DNA from: Streptomyces halobius
GTDB lineage: Bacteria; Actinomycetota; Actinomycetes; Streptomycetales; Streptomycetaceae
DNA length: 64,000 bases
Assembly (NCBI RefSeq): GCF_023277745.1
Contig: NZ_CP086322.1
Span: 744,001-808,000 of the forward strand
Reading direction: 5' to 3'
This document shows positions 33,336 to 41,872 of the stretch, one piece after another. Under the pieces are notes generated by a model that was not told the origin of the DNA, ran no database searches, and saw only the letters and a program-made list of their open reading frames with translations. The position numbers and the translations under genes are program-made. How positions within the stretch are numbered: the stretch's first letter is position 1; the number at the start of each line of letters is the position of its first letter.

Positions 33336-33830
33336 ATGACGTTCCGTTTCCGTCCCGCCCTGGCCACCGCCGCGGTCCTGCTCGCCGCCGCGCTGACCGC
33401 CTGCGGTGGAGACTCCGACACCGCAGCCCCCGAAGAATCACCGGCGTCCGGAGCGTCCGTCAGCCATATCCACGGACTTGGCATCGACCCGGCCGACGGA
33501 CGGCTGTACGTCGCCACCCACGAGGGCGTCATCGCCGTCGAGAATGACGGCTCGTCGAAGCGAGTCAGCGACACGGCCGACTACATGGGCTTCACCGTGA
33601 AGGGCCCCAAGACCTTCCTCGGCAGCGGCCACCCGGCCGCAGGCAGCGGCGGCCACGCCAACCGCGGTCTGATCGAGTCCACCGACGCCGGCAAGACCTG
33701 GAAGCCCCTCTCCCTCGGTGGCGAAGTGGACTTCCACGCACTGAGCCATTTCCATCGTGAATCCGCAGGTCAAGTAGCTGGTGTGAGCGGGAGTTGGCGT
33801 GCTTGCGCTGCTCTTGGCCGTGATCGATAG
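33336..33830 (+). pseudogene. N-terminal piece of an F510_1955-type (BNR-like) lipoprotein
   Basis: Lipobox LTAC, then beta-propeller sequence HIHGLGIDPADGRLYVATHEG, FLGSGHPAAG and STDAGKTWKPLSLGGEVDFHAL. The family (about 290-300 residues, often in copper islands) continues beyond this, but after about residue 134 (near 33740) the sequence is unrelated and stops at 33830. A rearrangement removed the C-terminal half. Confidence 0.7.
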
Positions 33831-33911
33831 CAGGTGATCGTCTGCCGCGAGCAGGTTCCTGGGCTCTCCGGCGGGGCGACGCATCACTCCGTAGCTTCTG
33901 CGGCGGGAGGG

Positions 33912-34130
33912 ATGTGCATGACGGACGTGCTGACGTGGACGGTCGAGCGGCGGCTGCAGCTGGCCGAGCGGGCTGAGCTGCTCCGCAAGGAGCTGGCGGA
34001 GATCGATGCCGAGGTGGCCCGGCTGAAGGCCGCCGAGGTGGTGTTCGGGCAGTGGGTTGAGGCGACGGACGGCGGTCGGCACCCGGTGGGCATCGTGGAG
34101 CCGGAGCCGGAGCGGGTGGTGGCGGGGCCG
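33912..34130 (+). pseudogene. N-terminal piece of a coiled-coil protein, fused out of frame to GH15
   Basis: A good ribosome site (GGGAGGG) and ATG 33912/33918 start a helical segment (ERRLQLAERAELLRKELAEI, then VARLKAAEVVFGQW) typical of a common Streptomyces small protein. After about residue 70 the frame enters the GH15 sequence and runs antisense-like to 34469. The original protein is broken at about 34130. Confidence 0.5.
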
Positions 34131-35592
34131 GGTCGAGGGCCTGTCCGGGGACGTGCCGATGCGCTGGAGCGTGACGCCGCGATTCGGCTACGGCAAGATT
34201 GCGCCACGTATCGGCAGGCGGGCAGGGGTACCGATCGCCCCGGCCGGGGCGGACGCGCTGGCGGTGTGCTCCTGGGAGGCAGGGGCGCCGGATGTGACCG
34301 AGGAGACGATCAGCGGCGGCTTCGAGATGCGTCCGGGGTCGCGGGCCTTGATCGCCGGCTGTTTCGCCCACCAGGACCCGCTGGTCTTTCCCACACGTGC
34401 CGAGTGCGAGGCACGCCTGGAACACACCTGCACCGCGTGGCGCCGGTGGCTGGAGGAGCGCACCTGTGAGGGACCCTGGGCGCAGGCCGTTGAGCGCAGT
34501 GCGCTGGCGCTCAAGCTGCTGGTGTTTGCCCCCTCCGGGGCGGTCGCGGCTGCGGCGACCTCATCGCTTCCCGAAACTCTGGGCGGTGAGCGGAACTTCG
34601 ACTACCGGTTTTCCTGGATCCGGGATTCGGCCTTCGCCCTGGACGCGTTCTTGGCGCTCGGCTGCTCACCGGAGGCGCGTGCCTACTTCTGGTGGCTGAT
34701 GCACGCCACCCAGCTCACCCACCCACGCCTGCGGGTGCTGTACCGGCTGGACGGCGGAGCCCGCGCGCCGGAGTGGACGCTGCCACTGGCGGGCTACCGC
34801 GGATCTGCACCGGCCCGGGTCGGGAACGCGGCGGTCGGCCAGCTGCAGTTGGACACCTACGGCGAGCTGCTGCAGACCGCGTGGCTCTACGCGACGGCCA
34901 CCGGCCACCTCGACGCCGACGTCGCCCGCAGGCTGGCCGGGCTGGCCGACTTCGTATGCCGCACCTGGCGGCGGAAAGACGCGGGCATCTGGGAGGTCCG
35001 CAGCCAGCCACGCCACTTCACCCAGTCCAAGATGATGTGTTGGGTGGCTCTCGACCGCGCCGTGCGGCTCGCCGGCCAAGGGCTGATCCCGCACCGCCAC
35101 GCCGAACGCTGGCGGAGCGAGATGCAGGCGCTCAGAGACTTCGTCGAAACCCGCTGTTTCAGCGAGCGCCAGAACAGCTATGTCCGCTTCCCCGGCAGCG
35201 TCGAGCTGGACGCCAGCCTCCTGCTCGGCCTGCTGCACGGCTACGCCGACCCGGACCAGCCGCGGCTGCGCGGCACGGTCGAGGCCGTCCGCCGCGAGCT
35301 GGGACACGGCCCGTTCGTTCGCCGCTACACCGGGGAAGACGGCCTGTCCGGCACCGAGGGAGCGTTCCTCGCCTGTTCCTTCTGGCTGGTCGAATGCCTG
35401 GCCCGCTGCGGCCACGTGGACGAAGCCGCCGGTTTGCTGGATCAGCTCGTCGCTCTCGCCAACGACGTCGGCCTGTACAGCGAGGAGATCGAACCGGACA
35501 CCGGGGAGTTCCTCGGCAATATGCCCCAGGGCCTGAGTCACCTGGCGTTGATCAGCGCCGCCTGCGCACTCCACCAGCAGGACCGGCGATGA
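34130..35592 (+). pseudogene. GH15 glucoamylase/trehalase-family enzyme lacking its N-terminus
   Basis: About 485 residues match the family from VEGLSGDVPMRWSVTPRFGY onward: GERNFDYRFSWIRDSAFALD in the (alpha/alpha)6 barrel, the general acid in EDGLSGTEGAFLACSFWL, and the base region FLGNMPQGLSHLALIS. The usual N-terminal beta domain start (about 130 residues) is missing and there is no native start codon; an upstream GTG frame from about 34057 could still express it. It overlaps the next gene by ATGA. Confidence 0.75.
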
Positions 35593-36058
35593 GTGTGTGG
35601 GCCGCGCTGGCGGGCGGTTTCGTCGGCACCGGCATCCTCACCACAGCGCTGCGGGCCGCGAACGAGCTCATCGACATCCCGTTCCTGCTCGGCACCGTCT
35701 TCACCGCCGATCGCACCCGCGCCAAAGCACTCGGCTACGTACTCCACTTCGCAGCCGGGCTGATCTTCGCCCTCGGCTACTACGGTCTGTTCGTCGCCAT
35801 CCACCACAGCGGCTGGATGCTGGGAGCCATGTTCGGGATGGCCCACGGCATGTTCGCCGGCACCGCGCTGGTGAACATCCTCCTTCCCCTCGTCCACCCC
35901 GCATGGGCACCCCCCTCACCAGCGCCCCCGCCGTGGCGCTCCTCGAACCCCCCGGTTTCCTCATGCTCAACTTCGGGCTGGCCGCCCCCGTGGTCAGCCT
36001 CACCGCCCACATCACCTACGGCGCCATCGTCGGCGGCTTCACCTCCCTTGGCCCCTAG
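35589..36058 (+). pseudogene. Four-helix membrane protein, frameshifted
   Basis: ATG 35589 overlaps the GH15 stop. Helices: WAALAGGFVGTGILTTALRA, HFAAGLIFALGYYGLFVA and GAMFGMAHGMFAGTALVNIL. In the C run at about 35898 one C seems missing: VHP then continues in another frame as RMGTPLTSAPAVALLEPPG to the helix SLTAHITYGAIVGGFTSLG and a stop at 36058. Same general type as the genes at 37925, 40768 and 45442 (GMAHG-like histidine helices). Confidence 0.6.
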
Positions 36059-36249
36059 CCAGCCGGGCGCGGCGCTTCGACAGTCGCCTGACGCGCCAGG
36101 TGTCGCGGCCTTCGCCGTCAGGTGGCCCCTGGCCCGTGGGCCGGACTGCTGGCGTGCAGGCCGGTGGTTTTCACGGCGGCGGCCCGGTGCGCGCTGTCAC
36201 CGGCCCGACCGCACTGCGGCTCAGCAGCAGTTGGGGGAGCGTCGCCGGC
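36059..36249. other. Junction region without a gene
   Basis: About 190 bp between the membrane protein and the CopA tail. No frame gives a recognisable product. Confidence 0.4.
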
Positions 36250-36361
36250 GAGGGTCGGCCTGCTCAACCCGGTGATCGCGGGCGCCGTCATGGCTTTCTC
36301 CTCGGTCCTCGTGGTCACCAACAGCCTGCGGTTGCTGAGCGTCACCAAGGCGATCCGCTGA
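36250..36361 (+). pseudogene. C-terminal tail of a heavy-metal P1B-type ATPase
   Basis: The final 36 residues (VGLLNPVIAGAVMAFSSVL and then VVTNSLRLLSV) are the last membrane helix of CopA-type ATPases, with the Met and Ser-Ser that take part in Cu(I) transfer. Everything upstream of VGLLNP is unrelated. It shows that a copper ATPase gene once lay here. Confidence 0.8.
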
Positions 36362-36406
36362 CCACAGAACAGCGGCGTGAGCGACGTGCCTGTGGTGAGG
36401 GGAAGT

Positions 36407-37120
36407 TCAGCCGTTGTCCTGCTGGGCGCAGTGTTGCAGCCGGTCCACTGCCAGCAGGGCCACCTGCCGGTAGCCGACCGTCAGCAGCCCTTCGCGTTCG
36501 AACTCTTTGAGCACACGGTTGAATGTCGGACGGCGCAGACCGAGCATGGCTGCCAGCGTTCCTTGGGCACAGTGCACGGTCCCGTTGCGGGCCTCCCGCA
36601 GCAGCAAGCGGGCCACCCGGCTCTTCGCGTCCCCCGTCAGGGTCTCTGCGAGTGCCTCTTGTGCCCGGGACTGGCGGCGAGCGAGCGCCGTCAGCCAGCC
36701 CCGGGCCAGAGCAGGGCTGCTCTCCAGCAGCGTGTGGAACGCGGCGGCCGGCAGGAAGACGGCCTGCACGGTGGTCAGCGCCCGCACCGTGCACACCGCG
36801 GGGCGGCCCAGCAACAGCGGTACGTCCCCGGCGATACCGCACGGTGGCAGCACTCCCACCACCACGCGCCGTCGGCCTGTCCCCGAGACCAGCTCCAGCG
36901 TTCCATTGCGCACGATCCACACACCGTCCGGCACTTGCCCCTGAGCGAAGACCACCATGCCGGGCTCCAGCACGCGCGACTCCAAACGGGCCGCCAGCAG
37001 TTCGGTGTCCCGACGGCTCGGCTGCCAGCGGCCTCCCAGACAGCGCAGGGCCCATACCGCCGCGCGCAGCGCAGCCGGAGCCGGGCCTACGGACGGCCTG
37101 CCTTCATCACGGTGTGTCAC
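36407..37120 (-). CDS. Crp/Fnr-family regulator (copy 1)
   Basis: 237 residues from GTG 37120; AGAGGA lies 10 nt upstream. N-terminal cNMP-type beta roll (VVFAQGQVPDGVWIVRNGTL, then CGIAGDVPLLLGRPAVCTV), long dimer helix, C-terminal winged helix with recognition segment LAAMLGLRRPTFNRVLKEF. The usual Glu of the Crp RE-x-x-R motif is Pro, so DNA preference should differ from Crp. A TGTCA-N6-TGAC palindrome lies 5 bp before the start, which suggests autoregulation. Confidence 0.88.
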   Translation of the reverse strand: MTHRDEGRPSVGPAPAALRAAVWALRCLGGRWQPSRRDTELLAARLESRVLEPGMVVFAQGQVPDGVWIVRNGTLELVSGTGRRRVVVGVLPPCGIAGDVPLLLGRPAVCTVRALTTVQAVFLPAAAFHTLLESSPALARGWLTALARRQSRAQEALAETLTGDAKSRVARLLLREARNGTVHCAQGTLAAMLGLRRPTFNRVLKEFEREGLLTVGYRQVALLAVDRLQHCAQQDNG

Positions 37121-37124
37121 GTCT

Positions 37125-37140
37125 TGTCAGTCCTCTGACC
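37125..37140. promoter_or_regulatory. TGTCA-N6-TGAC palindrome, site 1
   Basis: TGTCAGTCCTCTGACC, immediately before the Crp/Fnr copy 1 start and 107 bp before the divergent Gly/Tyr-rich gene. Confidence 0.65.
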
Positions 37141-37246
37141 ATAGGGTCACCCGGCCGACGCACTCGGCGATTCCAGGGGACGGGAGCGGCATACCCCTGA
37201 GGGCGAGGGCGGCGCCCGCCGCCCCTGCACGAAGGAGAACCCTCTG

Positions 37247-37561
37247 ATGCGCATCCATCTGATACACCGCGCTGCCCTCGGGACCGCGGCTTCGATTCTG
37301 GCGGCCGGAGCTGTGATCACCGGTGCCGGCACCGCGTCGGCCGCCCCTGCCTACCACAGCTCAGCCTCGGCGCAATCCGCCGCCCGTTCTGACGACCGCG
37401 GCCGCCACGGTCACCACGGCAACCGCCACTGCCAGTGCCGGGGCGGCTACGGTGGCTACGGTGGCTACGGCGGATATGGCTATGGCGGTTATGGCGGCTA
37501 CGGGTATGGCGGCTACGGCCCCTTCGGCTACGGCGGCGGCCTGCTCAGCTGGCTCCTCTGA
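37247..37561 (+). CDS. Exported Gly/Tyr-rich repeat protein (copy 1)
   Basis: 104 residues from ATG 37247 (GAAGGAGAA upstream). Signal peptide ending ASAAP. A short His/Arg/Cys segment (RGRHGHHGNRHCQCRGG) is followed by tandem GYGGYG units over about 35 residues and a hydrophobic end (LLSWLL). The composition is like glycine-rich structural proteins. Divergent from a Crp/Fnr gene, as is copy 2 near its own. Confidence 0.75.
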   Translation: MRIHLIHRAALGTAASILAAGAVITGAGTASAAPAYHSSASAQSAARSDDRGRHGHHGNRHCQCRGGYGGYGGYGGYGYGGYGGYGYGGYGPFGYGGGLLSWLL

Positions 37562-37616
37562 GCCTCGCCGCGGTCGTGTCCCACAGGCGGGCGGAGCGGC
37601 GCATCCCGCCCGGCGG

Positions 37617-37654
37617 CCGCACCGTGCCGTCTTCCTCCGGTCGGCACGGTGCGG
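37617..37654 (+). terminator. Terminator of the Gly/Tyr-rich gene
   Basis: A perfect 13-bp stem (CCGCACCGTGCCG / CGGCACGGTGCGG) with a 12-nt loop. The rest of the 37562-37924 gap shows no gene. Confidence 0.75.
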
Positions 37655-37924
37655 TCCATACCGGAATCGGGTGGGGCCTCGTTCTTCCACGGACCGGAAA
37701 CCCCCGGCCCCTGCCACGTATTCCATCCGTCATAGCGCAGAGGCACTTGACGGCCCCTCACATGTCGAGTATTGACCAGCGGCTCTCTCATACGGCAGCA
37801 GGCTGCCTCGCCAGCAGTGGAAGGGAATTCACGGCCGACGGGTTTCCGGACCATTCGGATCAAAGCGAGAGGGATGATCCCCCCGGGCCTCCGCCTCATG
37901 TGCCAGAGGAAAGGCGAGTCAGCC

Positions 37925-38509
37925 ATGACACTCCAGCCACAGCGGCTCCGAAAAACCGGCCTGGGCATGCCGCGCATGCTCGACGTGATCAGTACGGGGG
38001 CACTGCGCCCGCTCGACCTGGGCGGTCTGCTGACCCGCGGTGTGGCCGCCGGACTCGTGGCCGGCCTGGCGTTCCTGCTGGCGCACATGTGGTTCGCCGT
38101 GAGCCGGGGCATGCCGGCACTCTCGCCGCTGCACATCATGGCGACCGTCTTCCACGCCTCCAGCGCGCCCGTGCCCACTGCGGCCGAGGCGGTGCTGGGC
38201 CTGACGACGCACATCACGCTGTCACTGGGATTCGGCATGGGGTTCGCGCTGCTGCTGGTGCCCTGGCTGCGCACCGTCCCCGCCCTGGTGGGCGCCGCAC
38301 TCGGCTATGGGCTGGCGCTGTGGGTGTTCAACCTCCACGTCCTGGGCAAGACCCTCTTCCCGGCCTTCGACGGTTCCCACGTCGCGTTCCAGATCTTCGG
38401 GGGGCTCGCTCACCCACTGATCTTCGGATTGCTGATGATCCCGTTCTTCCTCGCGCGACCGGCTCCGGAAATGCCGCCGGAGCCGGGGCCGGTGCCGGAG
38501 CCGAGGTAG
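37925..38509 (+). CDS. Membrane protein, about five helices, unknown
   Basis: 194 residues from ATG 37925 (AGAGGAAAGG upstream). Helices near 48-65, 100-118, 122-140 and 155-180; His residues fall in or near helices (AHMWFAV, LHIMATVFHA, LTTHITLSLGFGMGF, LAHPLIFGLL). It belongs to the same loose group as the genes at 35589, 40768 and 45442. No named family that I can support. Confidence 0.6.
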   Translation: MTLQPQRLRKTGLGMPRMLDVISTGALRPLDLGGLLTRGVAAGLVAGLAFLLAHMWFAVSRGMPALSPLHIMATVFHASSAPVPTAAEAVLGLTTHITLSLGFGMGFALLLVPWLRTVPALVGAALGYGLALWVFNLHVLGKTLFPAFDGSHVAFQIFGGLAHPLIFGLLMIPFFLARPAPEMPPEPGPVPEPR

Positions 38510-38537
38510 AACGGGACGGGGGACGGGCCCCGTGGAC

Positions 38538-38576
38538 GCAGCTGACGAACAAGGCGCGCAGACCGTCGTCAGCTGC
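38538..38576. terminator. Two-way terminator overlapping a stop codon
   Basis: A perfect 11-bp stem (GCAGCTGACGA / TCGTCAGCTGC) with a 17-nt loop; the stop codon of the minus-strand gene lies inside the right arm. Confidence 0.7.
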
Positions 38577-39117
38577 GCAGCACCGGGGCTGCCGGGATAT
38601 CGAGGTCGGTTCGGGCGTAGTGGTTGAAGTAGTTCGTGAACATGTTCACCGCGACGTGGGCGAACGCCTCGGTGAGCTGTACATCGCTCCAGCCCGCCTC
38701 CTGGGCGCGCTTCCAGGTGTCGTCGGATACCTCACCGACCTCTCCGGCGATCTCCCGTACGACACGCACCAGCGCGTCCAGCCGGTCGTCGAAGTCCGCG
38801 GCGCCGCGGCGGATGGCCACTGTCTGATCTTCGGTCAGGCCGGCGGCCTTGGCCGAGAGGGTGTGCGCCGCTTGGCAGTAACTGCACCTGTCGACCGCAC
38901 CGACGGCCAGGGCGATCGCCTCACGGGTGCGGGCGTCGAAGGTGCCGTGCCGGGTGATCGCCGCGTTCATGGCCGCGTAGGTCTCCAGCACAACCGGCGA
39001 ATGGGCCATCTCGCCGTGGATGTTCAGCACCTTCCCGAAACGCTTCGCCAGCTTCGACAGCGTTTCCCGGCCTGGCTCAGACGCGCTGTCGACGGTGTGG
39101 ACGGGGATCCTGGACAT
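38569..39117 (-). CDS. Carboxymuconolactone decarboxylase-family (AhpD-like) protein
   Basis: 182 residues. CMD/AhpD helix motif with CxxC and His: AVDRCSYCQAAHTLSAKAAG, preceded by ARTREAIALAVG, and C-terminal NMFTNYFNHYARTDLDIP. AhpD-type proteins reduce peroxiredoxins or act as small thiol oxidoreductases. It probably serves peroxide or thiol stress here. A CCGAGGAGGGGC site precedes the ATG. Confidence 0.85.
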   Translation of the reverse strand: MSRIPVHTVDSASEPGRETLSKLAKRFGKVLNIHGEMAHSPVVLETYAAMNAAITRHGTFDARTREAIALAVGAVDRCSYCQAAHTLSAKAAGLTEDQTVAIRRGAADFDDRLDALVRVVREIAGEVGEVSDDTWKRAQEAGWSDVQLTEAFAHVAVNMFTNYFNHYARTDLDIPAAPVLRS

Positions 39118-39533
39118 GCCCCTCCTCGGTTGTATGTCTCTGCCTGGTGTGGTCTCTGGCTGCCGTCACGCCGTCGGCGCTGCGGAGTCCCTGGGGAAAC
39201 CCGCCAGGGGCTCCCGTGCATTTCATCCGCGGTGTCACGCGTGGTGAGCAGGCGGCGTGCCAGGCGGCACACCAGGCACGCCCACCCGCCTCGCGCCGCG
39301 CCCCGGCAGCACCGGCCGCACCGGCCCGACCTTCGATCCAACCTTCGTGATCTTCATCGTGCGCGGGATCCTTCGACAGGCCGATCGCCCGCAGTGGCAC
39401 CATCAGCAAAATGAGGCAAAAAGAATCTATGTCACCTTTATGACTTTTTCCTCGCGGCTACGTCATCGGCAGACGCACCCTGGGCTGAAACGGGCGGCGA
39501 CCCACCGCCCCTCTAGAACCGAGGAGTGCGCTC
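39118..39533. other. Intergenic region holding site 2 and no supported gene
   Basis: 416 bp. The right half has the most AT-rich stretch of the block (AAAATGAGGCAAAAAGAATC) just before the TGTCA-N6-TGAC palindrome, which should be the promoter of the Gly/Tyr-rich gene. The left half may hold remnants in the minus frame but nothing recognisable. Confidence 0.5.
39430..39444 (+). promoter_or_regulatory. TGTCA-N6-TGAC palindrome, site 2
   Basis: TGTCACCTTTATGAC, 89 bp before the Gly/Tyr-rich gene copy 2, in an AT-rich promoter-like stretch. The position fits activation by a Crp/Fnr dimer. Confidence 0.65.
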
Positions 39534-39812
39534 ATGAGCAAGTCGATACGGCGTCTCGCCATGGTTGCGGCGACCGGGGCCTTGGCTGTCGGCTCGCTGG
39601 CAGCCACCGGCGGCGCAGCCTCTGCGGCCGAGGTACAGCAGAGCTCTGCGCGTCACGTCGCCGCCGTCAGCACCACCAGCGTCCAGCAGGACGGCTGCGG
39701 CTGGGGTTGGGGCTACGGCCACGGCTACGGAGGCTACGGCCACGACTACGGGCACTACGGAGGCTACGGCCACGGCTACGGTGGCTACGGCTTCTTCGGC
39801 CTGGGCTGGTGA
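39534..39812 (+). CDS. Exported Gly/Tyr/His-rich repeat protein (copy 2)
   Basis: 92 residues from ATG 39534. Signal peptide ending ASAAE, a Gln/Ser/Val segment, one Cys (DGCGWGWGYGH), then GYGGYGH and GHYGGYGH units to the end. About half of the mature C-terminal part is Gly, with Tyr and His alternating. Similar to copy 1 in plan but richer in His, which could bind metal. Confidence 0.75.
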   Translation: MSKSIRRLAMVAATGALAVGSLAATGGAASAAEVQQSSARHVAAVSTTSVQQDGCGWGWGYGHGYGGYGHDYGHYGGYGHGYGGYGFFGLGW

Positions 39813-39829
39813 TGGGAGAAAGGACTCAG

Positions 39830-39880
39830 TGAGCGGTTGGCGGTCCGAGCCGGGGAAGCGCTTGGTCCGGCAACCGCTCA
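39830..39880. terminator. Hairpin between convergent genes
   Basis: TGAGCGGTTG pairs with CAACCGCTCA, with further pairing (CGGTCC-type) in the 31-nt interior. It separates the Gly/Tyr-rich gene and Crp/Fnr copy 2. Confidence 0.6.
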
Positions 39881-39936
39881 GTGCTGCGCGACGACGGTGC
39901 CGCGTACCTGGTACGTGCGGCGGCAGCGGGCGGTGT

Positions 39937-40656
39937 TCATGCCGCGAGGTTGCGCAAGGCGGCGGAGTCGGTGATCTCGATGGTGCGGTAGGCCAGGCGG
40001 ACGGCGCCACGCCGTTCGAGTTCTTTGAGGGCTTTGTTGAGGGAGGGGCGGCGGGCGCCGAGCATGGCGGCGAGTGTGCGCTGGGGCAGGTGGACGGCAC
40101 CGTCGGCGGCTTCGTCGAGCAGCAGGCGGGCGGTCTGCTGGATCAGGGTGCCGCCGAGAAGAGCGGTCAGACGGGCCTGGCTGTGGGCGAGTCGGGTGGA
40201 GATGCTGGTGAGCCAGCGGCGGGCGATGGCCGGATGGCGTTGGAGGACGCGGTCGAAGTCGGCGTTCGACAGGTGGAGGAACTCCCCGGTCTCCAGGGCC
40301 CGGGTGGTGTAGGGCACGGGCATGTGCAGCAGCATCTGGACGTCTCCGTCGATGTCGCCGGGGTGCAGGATCTGGACGACGACCTGGCGGGGACCGGAGC
40401 CGACGGCGAGCTCGGCGCTGCCGCTGCGCAGGATCCACACCCCGGAGGGGGCGGCGCCGGCGGAGGTGACGACGGTCCCGGGGCGGACGGGCACGGGGCG
40501 CAGGATGTCGGCGAGGGCTGCCACGTCCTCACGGCGCAGCGGCGCGTGTTCGCCGCGTCCGATGCATCGGGCCACCCAGGCCGCGGCCTTGAGCTGTTCC
40601 TGGGGCGGGCCGGTGAGGACCGCCAGGCGGCGGCCGTGGTGCTGCGGTTGTGTCAT
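39937..40656 (-). CDS. Crp/Fnr-family regulator (copy 2)
   Basis: 239 residues from ATG 40656. Same domain order as copy 1: beta roll (PSGVWILRSGSAELAVGSG, then HPGDIDGDVQMLLHMPVPYT), dimer helix, winged helix with LAAMLGARRPSLNKALKELE. The recognition helices of the two copies are nearly alike, so both may read the same site. A perfect TGTCA-N6-TGACA palindrome overlaps its own start codon. Confidence 0.88.
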   Translation of the reverse strand: MTQPQHHGRRLAVLTGPPQEQLKAAAWVARCIGRGEHAPLRREDVAALADILRPVPVRPGTVVTSAGAAPSGVWILRSGSAELAVGSGPRQVVVQILHPGDIDGDVQMLLHMPVPYTTRALETGEFLHLSNADFDRVLQRHPAIARRWLTSISTRLAHSQARLTALLGGTLIQQTARLLLDEAADGAVHLPQRTLAAMLGARRPSLNKALKELERRGAVRLAYRTIEITDSAALRNLAA

Positions 40657-40666
40657 CTGGCTGACA
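40651..40666. promoter_or_regulatory. TGTCA-N6-TGACA palindrome, site 3
   Basis: TGTCATCTGGCTGACA, a perfect palindrome apart from the spacer. It covers the ATG of Crp/Fnr copy 2, a position that would block transcription or translation start. Confidence 0.65.
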
Positions 40667-40767
40667 TTCCTTGATGTTGGGGTGGGCCCTGGCGGGTTAC
40701 CGGTGGGGTGACAGGGATGGCCTGCCACCGCGGATCGTGATGCGCATGGCGTGGAGAGGCGGAGACG

Positions 40768-41247
40768 ATGGAGTTCGCAGCGGGTGCCGGGCTGGTGGCG
40801 GGCCTGGCGGGGACCGTGGTGATGACGGCCGTGATGATGACGGGCCGCGCGATGGGCATGACGAACATGGACATCGCGCTGTTGACCGGGGGCATGATGA
40901 CCGGCGACAAGAAGCGCGCCCGGATACTCGGCATGATGCTCCACTTCGTGATGATGGGCACGGTGGTCTTCGGTCTGCTGTACGCCGCGGTATTCCACTG
41001 GCTGGGCTCGGCCGGTGCGCTGACCGGTGTTCTGGTCGGGCTCGCCCACGGCCTGATGGTGGGAATGATGGCGATGCCGATGATGGCGGCGGCGCACCCG
41101 CGGATGCAGGGCGGAAGCGGTGGTTTCACGCTGGCCGCGCCCGGTTTCATGGGAGTCGGGTATGGCAAGGGCACGCCGATCGGACTGCTGGTCGGACACA
41201 TGCTCTTCGGCCTGGTAGCTGCGCTGGTGTACGCGGCGATGGTGTGA
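40768..41247 (+). CDS. Met-rich four-helix membrane protein
   Basis: 159 residues from ATG 40768. Four helices with very many Met (about 24): TVVMTAVMMTGRAMGMTNMD, MMLHFVMMGTVVFG, HGLMVGMMAMPMMAAAHP. Helix packing GLAGTVVMTAV and GLAHGLMVG resembles the other membrane proteins of this block. The Met/His-lined helices suggest soft-metal contact. Function unknown. Confidence 0.65.
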   Translation: MEFAAGAGLVAGLAGTVVMTAVMMTGRAMGMTNMDIALLTGGMMTGDKKRARILGMMLHFVMMGTVVFGLLYAAVFHWLGSAGALTGVLVGLAHGLMVGMMAMPMMAAAHPRMQGGSGGFTLAAPGFMGVGYGKGTPIGLLVGHMLFGLVAALVYAAMV

Positions 41248-41369
41248 ACCACGCCTGGCGGCAGGGAGGTTGGGCCACATCCGGCTCGGATGCGGCACCA
41301 CGGCGGCGGCAAGAGCCACGGGGTGCCTCTTCTGCGGTAGCTGACACCCTGTGATTACCCATAGCAGCC

Positions 41370-41849
41370 ATGAAGCTACTCTTCGTGTCCATGTATGTAA
41401 TGCTGCGACCTTTCCGGCGCGCTGCCGGATTCCGGCCCGTGCTTGCCCTCGGTGTCCTTGGCTCTGCGGTGCTCGGCGGTGCCGGTCCGGCCGGCGCCGT
41501 GGATCTGCCGCGTCCGGACCTCCCGCTGACGCACCCCGCCCGGGGCGAGGAACACGATCGCGCCGCGGGAGCCGACGGGGCGGACGGCACCGGCCAGCAC
41601 TTCGTGTCCACCGGCGGGCCGATGGGTGTCGTAGGGGGTCTGGTTTTCGTGCCGGGTCCCCTGTTGAGCGATCTGACGGGGGGGGTTGACCGAGGAGGCG
41701 TTGAAGGGGCCGAGCGACCTGCACGCGTACGTGACCGGCACAGACGAGTGAACCGCACAGCGAATCCACTCTTCCGGGTGACATTTCTGCATTCCGTGCC
41801 AACTTCCGTGCGGCCAGGGGGTCCCCCGTGCGCGCTTCTTCGGTGTTGA
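41370..41849 (+). CDS. Possible exported protein, unknown
   Basis: 159 residues from ATG 41370, in-frame alternative ATG 41391. Signal-like segment (PVLALGVLGSAVLGGAGPAGA) then Gly/Asp-rich sequence with LLSDLTGGVDRGG. After about residue 110 the frame looks non-coding (Arg/Pro-rich), so a shorter product or a frameshift is possible. No family recognised. Weak support. Confidence 0.35.
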   Translation: MKLLFVSMYVMLRPFRRAAGFRPVLALGVLGSAVLGGAGPAGAVDLPRPDLPLTHPARGEEHDRAAGADGADGTGQHFVSTGGPMGVVGGLVFVPGPLLSDLTGGVDRGGVEGAERPARVRDRHRRVNRTANPLFRVTFLHSVPTSVRPGGPPCALLRC

Positions 41850-41872
41850 GGTACGGAGGGAAGGACGAACAC

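Noticed and set aside
37440..37545. Short GGCTACGGT-type repeats as a CRISPR array
   Set aside because: The units are codon repeats of a Gly/Tyr-rich protein with no spacers and a signal peptide in frame.
37766..37778. GTCGAGTATTGAC as a fifth Crp/Fnr-type site
   Set aside because: The spacing is one base short of TGTCA-N6-TGAC, so it would not place the half-sites on the same face.
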